IMG/VR virus record: IMGVR_UViG_3300035670_000145 | Span: 1-64,000 of that record | Strand: one strand, 5' to 3' | Origin: a virus | DNA: 64,000 bases | Shown here: in pieces, positions 9,840 to 18,795 of the stretch | Position numbering within the stretch: the stretch's first letter is position 1 | Layout of the letters: the number at the start of each line of letters is the position of its first letter | Notes under the pieces: generated by a model | What the model was told of the DNA's origin: nothing | The model's database searches: none | What the model saw: the letters and a program-made list of their open reading frames with translations, nothing else | Program-made: the position numbers and the translations under genes

Positions 9840-10228
9840 TCTGCCCAGAAAAATTTCTTCGGCCTCACCGTTGCCAATGGCGCGGCAACTACCATCTTAC
9901 TGCCTCCAAGAAAAAGACAATTGCTTTCGTCCGCTACTACTGCCATTGCCAATAAAGATTTTGCGCCCGGCAGGTAAAAAACGGCCCCAGGACGAGGATC
10001 GTAAATAATTTCCCCTTGAGAAAGCAACCAGCGCAAAATTTTGCGAATGGTAAGTTGTTCTTCCGTGTAGTCTTCGTACACCCAGGCAAACTGCTCTCGA
10101 CAGTGCTTCAAGCCAAGCCTGCGTCGTACCTCCATACATAACAACCAGCAATCTGTATAACCTTCGCCGTCCTCTGGCGATGCAGCATATTTATGCTGCA
10201 AGCCAATTAAATCGTTATAGTTGATCAT
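9836..10228 (-). CDS. Tail assembly protein, NlpC/P60-like, catalytic His apparently lost
   Basis: Residues 21-40 (GEGYTDCWLLCMEVRRRLG) match the active-site helix of NlpC/P60 peptidases with nucleophile C27, as in lambda K-type tail proteins. The region where the conserved His should start the next strand reads 'LLAMAVVADES', with no His. Seen: Cys kept, His absent. Inferred: a structural rather than peptidoglycan-cutting tail-tip protein, or a changed active site. Overlaps both neighbours by 4 bp, so it is translationally coupled. Confidence 0.7.
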   Translation of the reverse strand: MINYNDLIGLQHKYAASPEDGEGYTDCWLLCMEVRRRLGLKHCREQFAWVYEDYTEEQLTIRKILRWLLSQGEIIYDPRPGAVFYLPGAKSLLAMAVVADESNCLFLGGSKMVVAAPLATVRPKKFFWAD

Positions 10229-10776
10229 CGCAAGGAAATGTCAGCGCTCAATGGAAGCAATCCTACAAGATTGCGCGTAAGTTTTCTTGCGGGAAACTGG
10301 CTTCCAACGCTATCCATGGCGCTGCGAAATCGAAGTTCAATGGTAGTGTCAGAGAATGCTGCTCCAATGCCAATGTAGCGCTCTTCGTACACCTTGATCG
10401 GAGCTAGTGCTTCATTCATCCATACCGTCGTAAGCTTGAGCCTGCTTAGCCTGTTTCCATTGCCTTGCTGAACCAAGCGCACCGCCACTTCTACATTGGG
10501 AAACAACACTTGTACCATTCCATTGTCACCGCCTAATGTCGAAATGGTACCTTCTACCATAAATGGGGCAAACGCGTAAAAAAGACCAGCCGATGCCTGA
10601 GGCCATCGAACTGTTTCGTTGACAAAATAGTTTTGATAGCGATGAAAAACCGTGCCAGGTTCCGAGCCTAAAGTAATCGTGTCTTTCTGATTGGAGCCAG
10701 CAAGGGAACTGGCTGTAGCAGCACTACCAGTAAAAGCTAAGAGCTCAAAATATTGAACAATGCGAATAGTGCTCAT
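10225..10776 (-). CDS. Minor tail protein, L-like (183 aa)
   Basis: Lies between M-like and K-like genes, the lambda L position. It contains 'ERYIGIGAAFSDTTIELRFR' followed by 'SAMDSVGSQFPARKL', typical of tail-tip proteins that join the tube to the tip. No cysteine cluster for an iron-sulfur site is visible, unlike lambda L. Overlaps downstream gene by 4 bp and abuts the upstream one. Confidence 0.7.
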   Translation of the reverse strand: MSTIRIVQYFELLAFTGSAATASSLAGSNQKDTITLGSEPGTVFHRYQNYFVNETVRWPQASAGLFYAFAPFMVEGTISTLGGDNGMVQVLFPNVEVAVRLVQQGNGNRLSRLKLTTVWMNEALAPIKVYEERYIGIGAAFSDTTIELRFRSAMDSVGSQFPARKLTRNLVGLLPLSADISLR

Positions 10777-11180
10777 TACTGCCTGAACTCGGAAACAAGT
10801 TTAACACTGATAGTACTCAAGTCTCTTTGCGTGCTTTCGACAGACGGAGGTTCAGCATACACCCATTCAGTGCTGTCAGCGAAAGGGCTGCCATTTTTCA
10901 GGCCTCGCACTGTCGTAGAGGAAAGGGATAGTCCCGCCCAAACTTCGTCAGGTAAAGCAAAACCAACAGTGGCCCCTTGTTGCGTGTGGTAATGACTGTA
11001 AATTGCATCTAGCGTTGCTTGCTTAACGTTTTCAAATACAAGCTCCAAGGACGCGCCGTAGGGACGATTGCCAAATGAACGTCGAACTGTTTTGCCGGAT
11101 AATGACCGATAAGTCTTGACGGGGTATTCCCCTAAGGAGAAAGAGCGTTGCGTAGGCTTGATTGACGGAAAAGTTGCCAT
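10776..11180 (-). CDS. Minor tail protein, M-like (134 aa)
   Basis: A 134-aa protein immediately after the tape measure gene, with 'AIYSHYHTQQGATVGFALPD' and an N-terminal 'RSFSLGEYPVKTYRSLSG', as in lambda M-type distal tail proteins. It likely forms the first ring of the tail tip on the tape measure/tube complex. Two bases separate it from the tape measure gene. Confidence 0.7.
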   Translation of the reverse strand: MATFPSIKPTQRSFSLGEYPVKTYRSLSGKTVRRSFGNRPYGASLELVFENVKQATLDAIYSHYHTQQGATVGFALPDEVWAGLSLSSTTVRGLKNGSPFADSTEWVYAEPPSVESTQRDLSTISVKLVSEFRQ

Positions 11181-11182
11181 AG

Positions 11183-14100
11183 TTAGCGCATTCCTATGCG
11201 TCGGCGCGTATTAGGACTTTGCTGAAGCTTGTCAATAGCAAGACTTGCGCCTCGCACTGAGCCCTCCTTGACGGCAGCCCTGCGTGTTTCCATCATAGCC
11301 GCCTCTAATTGCTCTCTACTTACATACTCCACTCCATTGATAGAAGTAGTTTCAAAGCTCATAGAAAGGATGGGAGACGATGGGGAAGAGCCGTAATTGC
11401 CTCCCATTTTGTCGCGAATGCTTTCGCCCTGCATTTGCACGGGGATCGAGCGGCCGTCAGGCAGTGGCACAATCGCTTCGTTGTATTTGCCTTCGCCCAC
11501 AAGGCCGAGAGTGGGGCCCTGAACAATTCCTCCATTGGCAAACGCTTGAAAACCGCCTTCCCATACGGCTCCATTAGCTGCAAGTTTGGGCATTTTCAAT
11601 GCATCAGAAAAACTGGTACCGGGAGTGCTGCCAAATGCACCGCTGTAATTTGCGCCCGTACCACCCCCAACGCCTCCCATCACGCCCAAAGCTTTCAAGA
11701 TGATGCCATAAATCATCATTGTGATTTGCTGAGCAATGATTTGCGCGGCCATATCTAGGAAGTGGTCGGCAATGCTTTGCATCATGTTTGCAAGGGCTTC
11801 CTGGGCGCTCATTGATCCAGAGGCAATATCCTTGAAGGCTTGCCCAAAGGCGCTTCCAATTGCTTTCGCACCCTCTACTGCCTGGAATCCCCAGTTTGTA
11901 AGCTTGTCAAGTTCTCCTCTGGCGCTACCAGCAGCATCCTTAATCAAATCCATCGGTCCTTTAGCGGCCTCTCTTGGCACTCCAGCCTCTGCGGCGCTAC
12001 CGGCCTGCGCTATTCCGCCCCTGACTGTCTTTAAGCGTTCAAGCTCTTCTCGAAGTTTTTTAGTTGCCTCGCTAGACCCCTCTCTTGCTTCACGCTCTGT
12101 AATAGCAGTTTCGGCCTGGGAAATGGACAGGTCAAGAGTTTCCATTTGCGCACGCACCAACTTGCGCACTTCTGCAACTTGCCTTGCCCTTTCAGGTAAC
12201 ATGCCTTCCGACATTAAATCTTTGACATCCTTTTCGTAGCGCAATTGCTCGCGCTGGCTAGCAAGCAAATCTTTGATTGGTTGCAAGGCATTTTCACGAA
12301 CGCGCTGCATTTCTTGTTCTAAAGTTAAAGAATTTTGTGCGCTTTTGATGCGTGCCGTTTCAGTGATGCTTTGTTTTTCTTTCTCGCTTTTGGCTTCTTT
12401 CAATGCTTGATTTAACTCGCGCCGAATAGTAAGTTCTTGGCTCGCGAATTCCGCAAAAGTTTTGGCAACAGGGTTAGTGGCTTGCATCACGGACAGCCGC
12501 TGCTGCTCCGCAAATAAAGCATCGGAAGCTGCCTGCGCTTGTTTTGCGATTTCTTCGGCCAAGCGCTTGGCCTCGTTGGCCGCTTTATCGGCCTTTGCTT
12601 TTGCTGCTTTTCCGTTTCCACCACCTATAGGTATATTGCCCAACGCTCCTCCCGCTTGTCGCTGCGCAAGTTGAGCCTGGGTCGGATTAAGCCTGGCCCC
12701 CGTCAAAACGGCCTCTTGGACTTGCTGCATTGCAAGTCTTGCTCTCAGCTCCTCGTCGCGGCCAGTAATCAATCCTCGCGCAGCCCCAAGCGGGCCGGAG
12801 AATTGCGCAAGCTCCTTTCTTGCTTGAACTTGGGATCTCCTATTCACAATAATGCGACTATTTACTTCTTCCCTGCTCAGTCCCTTGACTTGTTTTTGAT
12901 ACTCCTTAGAGCTAAATCCAGCTATATCATCAAGAGATTTTTTAAGTCGATCAATTTCCGACATTCCACTTATGGCCACCTCAATAGCAATTGCAATGAG
13001 GCCAAATCTGGCAAGCCCAACCAATGCCACTTTTAATGCAGTCACTGGTCCAGTCGCGGCAGTAGCGGCACCCGCAAGTAATCCCATTTGGACTTTAGTG
13101 CCAGCCAGTTGAGTGTTTGCGATAGTTGCAGACCTACTTACTGCAATAAATTGAGCATTAAGAGCAATAAATTTGGAAACTGTTGCGCCAATGCTGGCAA
13201 CAAGTCCCAAAAGAATTTTGCCCCCTAACATGGTAAAGACAGTGTTGACCAGTAAAACATTGGCGTATATTTTTAGTAGAAATCCAGTAACTGGATTGCC
13301 AGCAATACTTGCCAAAACTTTGCCAACATTCAACAGGATATTTCCAAAGAGCTGAAATGCGGGAACTAGCTCCCGGAGGTTTTGGCCGATACCTTCTAGC
13401 GATGGCCTGAGCTGGGCCAGTTCTTTTGCAAGAGCAGCGCCTCCTGCGGTCTTGGCCTGAGTACCAGTAAAAAATGTATTAAAACCGTCCGTGACAACTT
13501 TAATTCCATTGGTAAGCGGCACAACGACGCTATTCAAAAAACCAACCGCCACCGGCTCGAAGCTTTCATATAAAAGCTTCATTGAATTTTGAAGTCGATT
13601 AATTACACCTTGGAATGTTAAAGCAGCTCCTTCCGCACCCGCGCCAAATTCTTTCCGCATGATGACGCCAACATTCAAAAGCAATTGCTTCATGGCGTCG
13701 CCTTTGTATGCTCCATCTTCAAGAGCTTTGGAAAACTTAGAGATGGCTTCGGGGCCCTTGAACCCAGCGGCTTCTGTAAATATCGCCATTGCGCCTGGTA
13801 ATACGTCGCCCAGTTGCCCTTTAAGCTCTTCGCTCATTACTTGGCCTTTGCTGGCCATTTGAGCAAATGCGTAGTTAACTCGATCAACTTTATCCGCGCT
13901 CATTCCAAATGTTGCGGCCGCCTGGCTGATTCCAGTAAACAGCCCTCGAATTTCTTCTCCCTTAAATCCGGCAGGGCTCATCGAAGCGTAAAGCTTCGTG
14001 AAACCATCGCGTGCGGACTGCAATGGAATGTTATATCGATCAACGATGCTAAGAATGAATTCGTTTGAAATTGCGGCCTCTCTGGCTGTTGGCGAAATGG

Positions 14101-15649
14101 CAGACAAAGTGTTTCTAAAGCTTTGTAACTGCCCCACTGCCGCCCCTACTTGAGAGGGAAAATCTTGCAAGAAAGCAAGTAATTTATAGGCTTGCCCAAA
14201 CAACAACACTTGTTTTGTGGCAAAAGCAAACTCAGAGCCAAGCTCTCTAATCATTCCAGAGCCAGGAAGCCTCATATTTGCAAATGCGCGGGCAAACTCG
14301 CCAGCTCCTCCGCCCCCACTGGGAGGGCGGCCGCCGCCACCTCCTCCGGTGCCACCGCCGCCACCGCTGCGTGGCTGTGGCACAATTGCCCCAGGGGCAG
14401 CATAGGGAACAATGGAAGAAAGCGGACGAGGGGATCTGTATGCATAGCCATAAGGAGAAGGAGTTCGCACTCCTGCGCCCGCCATTACATCGGCTTCTCG
14501 AAGCGCCGACCGCATACGTGCTTTTCTTTCACGACGCGCAAGCATCTCTTGGCGACTTTCCCCATCGCGCTCCAAGCGTCCAGTAGCGTAAGAGGAAGGT
14601 GTTCGTCCCACGCCCGGAGGAAGCAAGCCCGCGATGCGACCAGGGGCTAATGCCGCTCGTACTGTATTGCCAAGATCTTTTACGTTGACACTGCGAATGG
14701 CCGCGTTCAACTCGGTGCGCACGGCATCAACAAAAGAATTAGCAGCGTTGCGCAATGCGTCTTTTAATGCCGGAGAAAGAATATCTCCAGTCAATCTTTT
14801 TTGACTGGCAAAACTAGCACCAGGAAGTTCCGCGAACGATCGACCAGCCGGCAGCGCTCGCGATGAAACTGTCGAAACTCCAACAGGAGTGGGCCTAGTC
14901 GCCGTCCAATTAATCTCTGGGAGTCTTCTTCGTTCTGCTTCTCTTGCTCGAATGGCAGCAGGATCAACGCCAGCCATAAAGAATATTGCACGAGCAATTT
15001 GGTCAAGCAAAGTGCGCTGAGGCTGAACCCCGCCAGGTTCTCTCATCCGCATTTCCATGCCAGACGCAGTCTTCCCGACCATGCCCTGCGTGCGCATGTA
15101 CTCCATAAGATTCAGAAAATCTTGTGGTGGCGCAGAACCACTGGCGGCTCCTTTGACATTTGCCTTGACGTTTACGCTGATGTCCCCTAACGATTCCTTT
15201 ACAGCCCTCTTGAAATCCGCAACATCAGCTTTGGTGATTGACGGTTTAATGCTGACGGGAATGCGAATTTTACCACCAGTGTCCTCTAATGCGCTTGATC
15301 GAATGGTTCTATAAATATCGGCTACGACAGATTTAGCGTCTTTCTGTGTTGTTCCGTTTTTGACAGAAACCCCAATGGCAATTTTTTCGTTTGCAAGTAG
15401 TGCCAGGCTGGTCTTTGCTGTTTCGAGGCGCCTGGCAAGCCCTTCCAACTGAGAATCGTTAATTTTTAAGCGAATTTCTTTGCCGAGATCTTTTAACTGT
15501 CTGTCAAGCTTTTGCTTGTTAATTGAAAGATTGATTGGGTAATATTGGGCAGACGCGGCTTTTGATGCTTGGGCTAATTGTGCGCGAAAGCCTGCGAGAT
15601 CAAGCGTAACGCCAAGCTGAAGACGAACATCACCTGCGCCCGCTGCCAT
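11183..15649 (-). CDS. Tape measure protein (1488 aa)
   Basis: The longest gene. It has an N-terminal helical region, a Gly-rich linker around residues 425-455 (encoded near 14290-14370), then a tape-measure core that includes 'GQLQSFRNTLSAISPTAREA' and 'AQMASKGQVMSEELKGQLGD'. Hydrophobic segments follow at about 760-930, then a long charged coiled-coil region (about 1000-1250) and a second hydrophobic stretch near 1340-1370. It sets tail length and is ejected during infection. At 0.15 nm per residue a tail of about 220 nm would be expected (inference). The chaperone genes lie directly upstream. Confidence 0.95.
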   Translation of the reverse strand: MAAGAGDVRLQLGVTLDLAGFRAQLAQASKAASAQYYPINLSINKQKLDRQLKDLGKEIRLKINDSQLEGLARRLETAKTSLALLANEKIAIGVSVKNGTTQKDAKSVVADIYRTIRSSALEDTGGKIRIPVSIKPSITKADVADFKRAVKESLGDISVNVKANVKGAASGSAPPQDFLNLMEYMRTQGMVGKTASGMEMRMREPGGVQPQRTLLDQIARAIFFMAGVDPAAIRAREAERRRLPEINWTATRPTPVGVSTVSSRALPAGRSFAELPGASFASQKRLTGDILSPALKDALRNAANSFVDAVRTELNAAIRSVNVKDLGNTVRAALAPGRIAGLLPPGVGRTPSSYATGRLERDGESRQEMLARRERKARMRSALREADVMAGAGVRTPSPYGYAYRSPRPLSSIVPYAAPGAIVPQPRSGGGGGTGGGGGGRPPSGGGGAGEFARAFANMRLPGSGMIRELGSEFAFATKQVLLFGQAYKLLAFLQDFPSQVGAAVGQLQSFRNTLSAISPTAREAAISNEFILSIVDRYNIPLQSARDGFTKLYASMSPAGFKGEEIRGLFTGISQAAATFGMSADKVDRVNYAFAQMASKGQVMSEELKGQLGDVLPGAMAIFTEAAGFKGPEAISKFSKALEDGAYKGDAMKQLLLNVGVIMRKEFGAGAEGAALTFQGVINRLQNSMKLLYESFEPVAVGFLNSVVVPLTNGIKVVTDGFNTFFTGTQAKTAGGAALAKELAQLRPSLEGIGQNLRELVPAFQLFGNILLNVGKVLASIAGNPVTGFLLKIYANVLLVNTVFTMLGGKILLGLVASIGATVSKFIALNAQFIAVSRSATIANTQLAGTKVQMGLLAGAATAATGPVTALKVALVGLARFGLIAIAIEVAISGMSEIDRLKKSLDDIAGFSSKEYQKQVKGLSREEVNSRIIVNRRSQVQARKELAQFSGPLGAARGLITGRDEELRARLAMQQVQEAVLTGARLNPTQAQLAQRQAGGALGNIPIGGGNGKAAKAKADKAANEAKRLAEEIAKQAQAASDALFAEQQRLSVMQATNPVAKTFAEFASQELTIRRELNQALKEAKSEKEKQSITETARIKSAQNSLTLEQEMQRVRENALQPIKDLLASQREQLRYEKDVKDLMSEGMLPERARQVAEVRKLVRAQMETLDLSISQAETAITEREAREGSSEATKKLREELERLKTVRGGIAQAGSAAEAGVPREAAKGPMDLIKDAAGSARGELDKLTNWGFQAVEGAKAIGSAFGQAFKDIASGSMSAQEALANMMQSIADHFLDMAAQIIAQQITMMIYGIILKALGVMGGVGGGTGANYSGAFGSTPGTSFSDALKMPKLAANGAVWEGGFQAFANGGIVQGPTLGLVGEGKYNEAIVPLPDGRSIPVQMQGESIRDKMGGNYGSSPSSPILSMSFETTSINGVEYVSREQLEAAMMETRRAAVKEGSVRGASLAIDKLQQSPNTRRRIGMR

Positions 15650-15687
15650 TGTATTTCAAGTACTATTATTTTGCATTGTAGCCAATG

Positions 15688-16152
15688 TCAAGCTTGCTCA
15701 CGCATTGACGCAGTTTTGATTTCGTCAGCGAGCATGCCAACAACTCGCCCATCCATTTTCTTGGTTTTTAGTAAACGATGGAGAACGGCAATGCTTTGCG
15801 GCGTGATTCCTTGCTCTTTTTCGATAAGTTTTGCATCGAATGGCAGAAAATCAGTTGGCTTCACTTGGCTTTTTTTGCCGTTTATCATTCCAGCAACCAT
15901 TGTCCCCAGCTTTGCTATGGCAATGCTGTTGATGTTGTGCTTGGCAATATCATGCTTTTCTAAATACTTCAGAGCGGCCTTGACATCCGCCACTGGCTGC
16001 TTTGCGAAATTTGCTGCAGTCCATCGTTCATCGTTGAAGTCGGAAGAGACAAGGCGAAAATAAAGTTCATTCCAATTGGTCAGACTTTTTAGCAATAGCC
16101 TTGCCTCATGCTCTAGGCGTTCTGCTGCTGAGGAGAATTCCTCTTTGGGGTT
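15688..16152 (-). CDS. Tail assembly chaperone, T-like part made by -1 frameshift
   Basis: This frame has no ATG/GTG start of its own near its 5' end. It joins the upstream chaperone gene in the -1 frame at the A-run 16151-16158. After the slip the reading goes N-P-K-E-E-F-S-S and on through 'LLKSLTNWNELYFRL', giving a fusion of about 332 aa (178 + 154). This is the lambda G/GT arrangement: the T part binds the tape measure while the G part coats it. Stop is 38 bp before the tape measure start. Confidence 0.85.
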   Translation of the reverse strand, partial: NPKEEFSSAAERLEHEARLLLKSLTNWNELYFRLVSSDFNDERWTAANFAKQPVADVKAALKYLEKHDIAKHNINSIAIAKLGTMVAGMINGKKSQVKPTDFLPFDAKLIEKEQGITPQSIAVLHRLLKTKKMDGRVVGMLADEIKTASMREQA

Positions 16153-16685
16153 TTTTTTGCTGTATTGTTTGCCTCCTTCATTTCTGCTTCTTGTTCTGCG
16201 GAAATGAATTCAACCACCTTTGAGATGATGGCACGGGGCAGTCCTTTAGTGTCCTCAACGTCCCAGTCGGCCAAATCGCGCCACTCGTCATCAATCAAGC
16301 CTTGCCCTCGCGATCGAATGAAGGCGGTAACCATCCGAGCGTTTGTGGCCTCTACTGACGTGCCACTAGTGATCATGCCAAGGGTTTCCTCGGTAAAGTC
16401 GGACAATAGCTCGGCCTCAGTGATAGCGCCTCCACCTTGCAACAAGCTAAAGGCTTCGTCAAGAGGAATGTCTTTAGCAGTAGCAATGCGTTTTGCCAGT
16501 TGAACAGCACGGATTGTCGCTTGACTTTGCAGCTTGCTGATTTCTTCTTGTTCAATTGCCTCTGCAACTAGCCACCCGCCGTATTTTTTCATGCGAATGT
16601 CGGGCAAAAGTTCAAAATAATCAGTTGCCTTGGTTTCGAGGAGGAAGCTGTATTTGCTCATGGCGAAGGATGTTAAGGACAACAT
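16113..16685 (-). CDS. Tail assembly chaperone, G-like (190 aa)
   Basis: Helical 190-aa protein directly before the T-like frame and tape measure. Two in-frame ATGs are possible: 16685 and 16661 (MSKYSFLLETKATDYFELLP); the second looks more natural as an N-terminus. The tail has a Lys-Lys pair (K177-K178) encoded by the slippery A run, followed in the zero frame by TPKRNSPQQQNA and stop. Role: chaperone for the tape measure during tail assembly. Confidence 0.85.
   Translation of the reverse strand: MLSLTSFAMSKYSFLLETKATDYFELLPDIRMKKYGGWLVAEAIEQEEISKLQSQATIRAVQLAKRIATAKDIPLDEAFSLLQGGGAITEAELLSDFTEETLGMITSGTSVEATNARMVTAFIRSRGQGLIDDEWRDLADWDVEDTKGLPRAIISKVVEFISAEQEAEMKEANNTAKKTPKRNSPQQQNA
16150..16160 (-). 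promoter_or_regulatory. Programmed -1 ribosomal frameshift site
   Basis: On the minus strand the coding sequence reads GCA AAA AAA ACC, giving the slippery heptamer A AAA AAA inside a run of eight A. Slipping back one base after the two Lys codons continues directly into the T-like frame, which otherwise has no good start. The position next to the tape measure gene is the usual one for this device. Confidence 0.85.
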
Positions 16686-16887
16686 TAAAGGCTTTCACTC
16701 TCTCATGATTAGAGCGCACCTCTTGAGGAAGCTCTACCAGAAAAGCGTGATTTTCATTGCAGATTCTAATAGTGAGCTCGCTGCAGGAAATAAGACAAAG
16801 GATGCCCACTTCCATGGCCGACTGCTGAACTGTGCAATTGATGGCATGCACCTTGCCGTCTTCACTTGCCAGTAGATCAATTTGCAT
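16621..16887 (-). CDS. Small tail-region protein (88 aa)
   Basis: ATG at 16887 overlaps the end of the upstream gene; the 3' end runs 41-65 bp into the chaperone gene. The product begins MQIDLLASEDGKVHAINCTV and is about 88 aa with a beta-rich N-terminal part. No family recognised; position suggests a small tail component. Confidence 0.6.
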   Translation of the reverse strand: MQIDLLASEDGKVHAINCTVQQSAMEVGILCLISCSELTIRICNENHAFLVELPQEVRSNHERVKAFNVVLNILRHEQIQLPPRNQGN

Positions 16888-17332
16888 GAAGCGAGTCTAA
16901 GGCCTTTTGCACCTGGCGAACTAGCGCCATTCCCGGTGCTTTTCTTAAAAAAGAAGATGCAATGGCGATATCATCAGTGAATGGACGAGCCTTTGTAAGC
17001 TTTGTTCCATAGTGAACATAATAAGCATACTCTTGCCCTGATGAGTTAACGGCTCCCCAGCGCCAACTAGCCTCTGCCTTGGCGCTGTTTTTAGAAAAAG
17101 AATATTCTTTGCTGTCGTACAACGTACCGAGATCGTAGATATCCCGAGGGCTTCCAACGGTCTCTCCATTGCGGCGCCGTGTCTCACCAGACCAGCGCCA
17201 TTTACCCGTGTCCCTAAATTGATCATCCCAATGGGCATCATCAATGTCCTCTTCTGCCCATTTTTGAAAAGCATTTCCCAGTGCCGCTATTAGCTTTTCT
17301 GAATTAATTATTCTTGCGGGAACGTTTTTCAT
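16877..17332 (-). CDS. Neck/tail completion protein, HK97 gp10-like (151 aa)
   Basis: Contains 'GTLYDSKEYSF' and 'EYAYYVHYGTKLTKARPF', the pattern of HK97 gp10-type and Z-like proteins that join head and tail. It lies between the terminator protein gene (overlap 4 bp) and the chaperones, the usual place. No catalytic function is expected. Confidence 0.75.
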   Translation of the reverse strand: MKNVPARIINSEKLIAALGNAFQKWAEEDIDDAHWDDQFRDTGKWRWSGETRRRNGETVGSPRDIYDLGTLYDSKEYSFSKNSAKAEASWRWGAVNSSGQEYAYYVHYGTKLTKARPFTDDIAIASSFLRKAPGMALVRQVQKALDSLHAN

Positions 17333-17736
17333 GCTGTAATTAACCTCCGAATTTCTCTATCGGGAATAATAATACGACAACGCTCATAGGCAACATCATC
17401 CCCAGGTAAGTAGCGAAAATCTGCATCAGGAAAGCGCCTGCTCATCCTGTCCATTGCAGAAGCAATTTCAGAGCCGTCAGGATTGTATTGCATCAGCACC
17501 ACTTCCCATTGCTGTAGCACGTCCACAACTCCTACGCCAGCCCTAGGAAGCACTTCTGGGTATTGTCGCATTGTCACTTCCAGTCCCGTCACCTTCCATT
17601 CAGAAGGCACGCTTTTTTGTCCCACCACATACACAGCGGGAACAGTGGTACCATTCGGAAAAATATACGAGCCGATTAAATTAGGGCTAGCGCTCAAGAG
17701 CGTTGTAATTACATCTCGCAACTGTGAAATGTTCAC
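17329..17736 (-). CDS. Tail terminator-like protein (135 aa)
   Basis: 135 aa, GTG start (MNISQLRDVITTLLSASPNL), with 'DVLQQWEVVLMQYN' and 'SRRFPDADFRYLPGDD', compatible with the small tail terminator/connector proteins (lambda U type) that cap the tube. The start lies immediately after a strong terminator hairpin and has no clear Shine-Dalgarno, so most of its mRNA must come from read-through. Confidence 0.65.
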   Translation of the reverse strand: MNISQLRDVITTLLSASPNLIGSYIFPNGTTVPAVYVVGQKSVPSEWKVTGLEVTMRQYPEVLPRAGVGVVDVLQQWEVVLMQYNPDGSEIASAMDRMSRRFPDADFRYLPGDDVAYERCRIIIPDREIRRLITA

Positions 17737-17739
17737 AAT

Positions 17740-17766
17740 AAAAAAGCCTGCCGTATAGGCAGGCTA
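17740..17766 (-). terminator. Rho-independent terminator after tail tube gene
   Basis: Perfect 8-bp stem (AGCCTGCC / GGCAGGCT, 17745-17765) with a 5-nt loop followed on the minus strand by a run of six T. It lies just after the tail tube gene and just before the terminator-protein gene, which would let the highly used capsid and tube genes be expressed above the rest of the tail operon. Confidence 0.9.
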
Positions 17767-17791
17767 GCAAAGAAACAATGGGAAAGAGCAA

Positions 17792-18370
17792 TCAGCTATT
17801 GGGAGCCGAAGGAATCAGGCTTCCAGTGTTTTCAGCGTTCTGGTGGATGCCAATGCGACCACGGCTGATAATGTCAAAAGTTACTTCGACAAGATTGTCA
17901 GCAGGATAGCTTTCGTTGTAATTCATCACTCGACCCGTGTAAGCCACGCGATCGTAGTAATAGGTGGTGCCGGAAGCGCCCAGTTGCTTATTGATCTCCA
18001 CATAAACTTCGCTGTTCTTGTTGTAGCGCGAAGCACTAATCACCTGGAAAGCTTCATCAAAGCTGTTTGGCAGGAACACCGTGCCATCGACATCTTTCTG
18101 GAAGTAGGAAGTAATCGAGGCAGTCGCTTGAGAGGTGACAATAACGCTGTCAGAGAAGCCGCCGCCGCCCAGGAGGTAGAACTCAGTGTTGCCGTCGTTA
18201 AAGGCCACAGAAGCCGTTGTAGCGGCTTGCAGGGTGTAGAGGGTAGGAGCGCCGCTAACCGTGAATGTAGCGCCGCTCTGCGTGATTACAGGGCGAGCAG
18301 TGCCGTCGATGGAGCCAACACGCACAATAACGTCCTGGCTTTTCACTAGCTCAGTGGGATGATAGAGCAT
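17792..18370 (-). CDS. Major tail tube protein (192 aa)
   Basis: Beta-rich 192-aa protein between neck genes and the chaperone/tape measure genes, the standard place of the tube protein. It starts MLYHPTELVKSQDVIVRVGS with GAGGA upstream and has a 'NLVEVTFDIISRGRIG' C-terminal strand. A dedicated terminator follows, in keeping with high expression. Confidence 0.8.
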   Translation of the reverse strand: MLYHPTELVKSQDVIVRVGSIDGTARPVITQSGATFTVSGAPTLYTLQAATTASVAFNDGNTEFYLLGGGGFSDSVIVTSQATASITSYFQKDVDGTVFLPNSFDEAFQVISASRYNKNSEVYVEINKQLGASGTTYYYDRVAYTGRVMNYNESYPADNLVEVTFDIISRGRIGIHQNAENTGSLIPSAPNS

Positions 18371-18405
18371 TTGAAGATCCTCAATGGAGAGAAAGTGTTT
18401 TAGCG

Positions 18406-18795
18406 TCAGGCGTTCTGTACGCTTCCTTTGCCAACCAGTCTAAAAATACCTCTGATCGGCGTGCCGAGAAATTGCCAATAATGCTCAGCAATTTGTTCAT
18501 TTGGCAATAGCTCAAACCGTCCTTCTCTCCCATTGATTGTTGCAGCAGCAGAGGTTCCAGGAGTGATACCAGAAAGGGCCAATGGTCCAGTCAATCGTCC
18601 CTCCATGTAAACGGCTGTATTATCTGCACCGAGCAAATAATCAAACCGTGGGTTCTGCTTTTGCTTCAGGCTCGCGTAATATGTGACGCCAGTGGAGGTA
18701 GCCACATAATTATCAGTGCCGCTTTCAACCACGTAGCCCGATGCAACTTGCCAAACCAAAGTGGCATTAGCAAGAGGAGCGAGCACGTTGGTCAT
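18406..18795 (-). CDS. Head-tail connector/stopper protein (129 aa)
   Basis: 129 aa, beta-rich, with 'EGRLTGPLALSGITPG' and 'QIAEHYWQFLGTPIRGIFRL'. Its place between the adaptor-like gene (4-bp overlap) and the tail tube gene suggests the head-closure (stopper) protein. Family assignment is by position and size. Confidence 0.6.
   Translation of the reverse strand: MTNVLAPLANATLVWQVASGYVVESGTDNYVATSTGVTYYASLKQKQNPRFDYLLGADNTAVYMEGRLTGPLALSGITPGTSAAATINGREGRFELLPNEQIAEHYWQFLGTPIRGIFRLVGKGSVQNA

Noticed and set aside
13659-15314. Several rightward open frames opposite the tape measure gene
   Set aside because: All are antisense to a continuous 1488-codon gene; no recognised domains.
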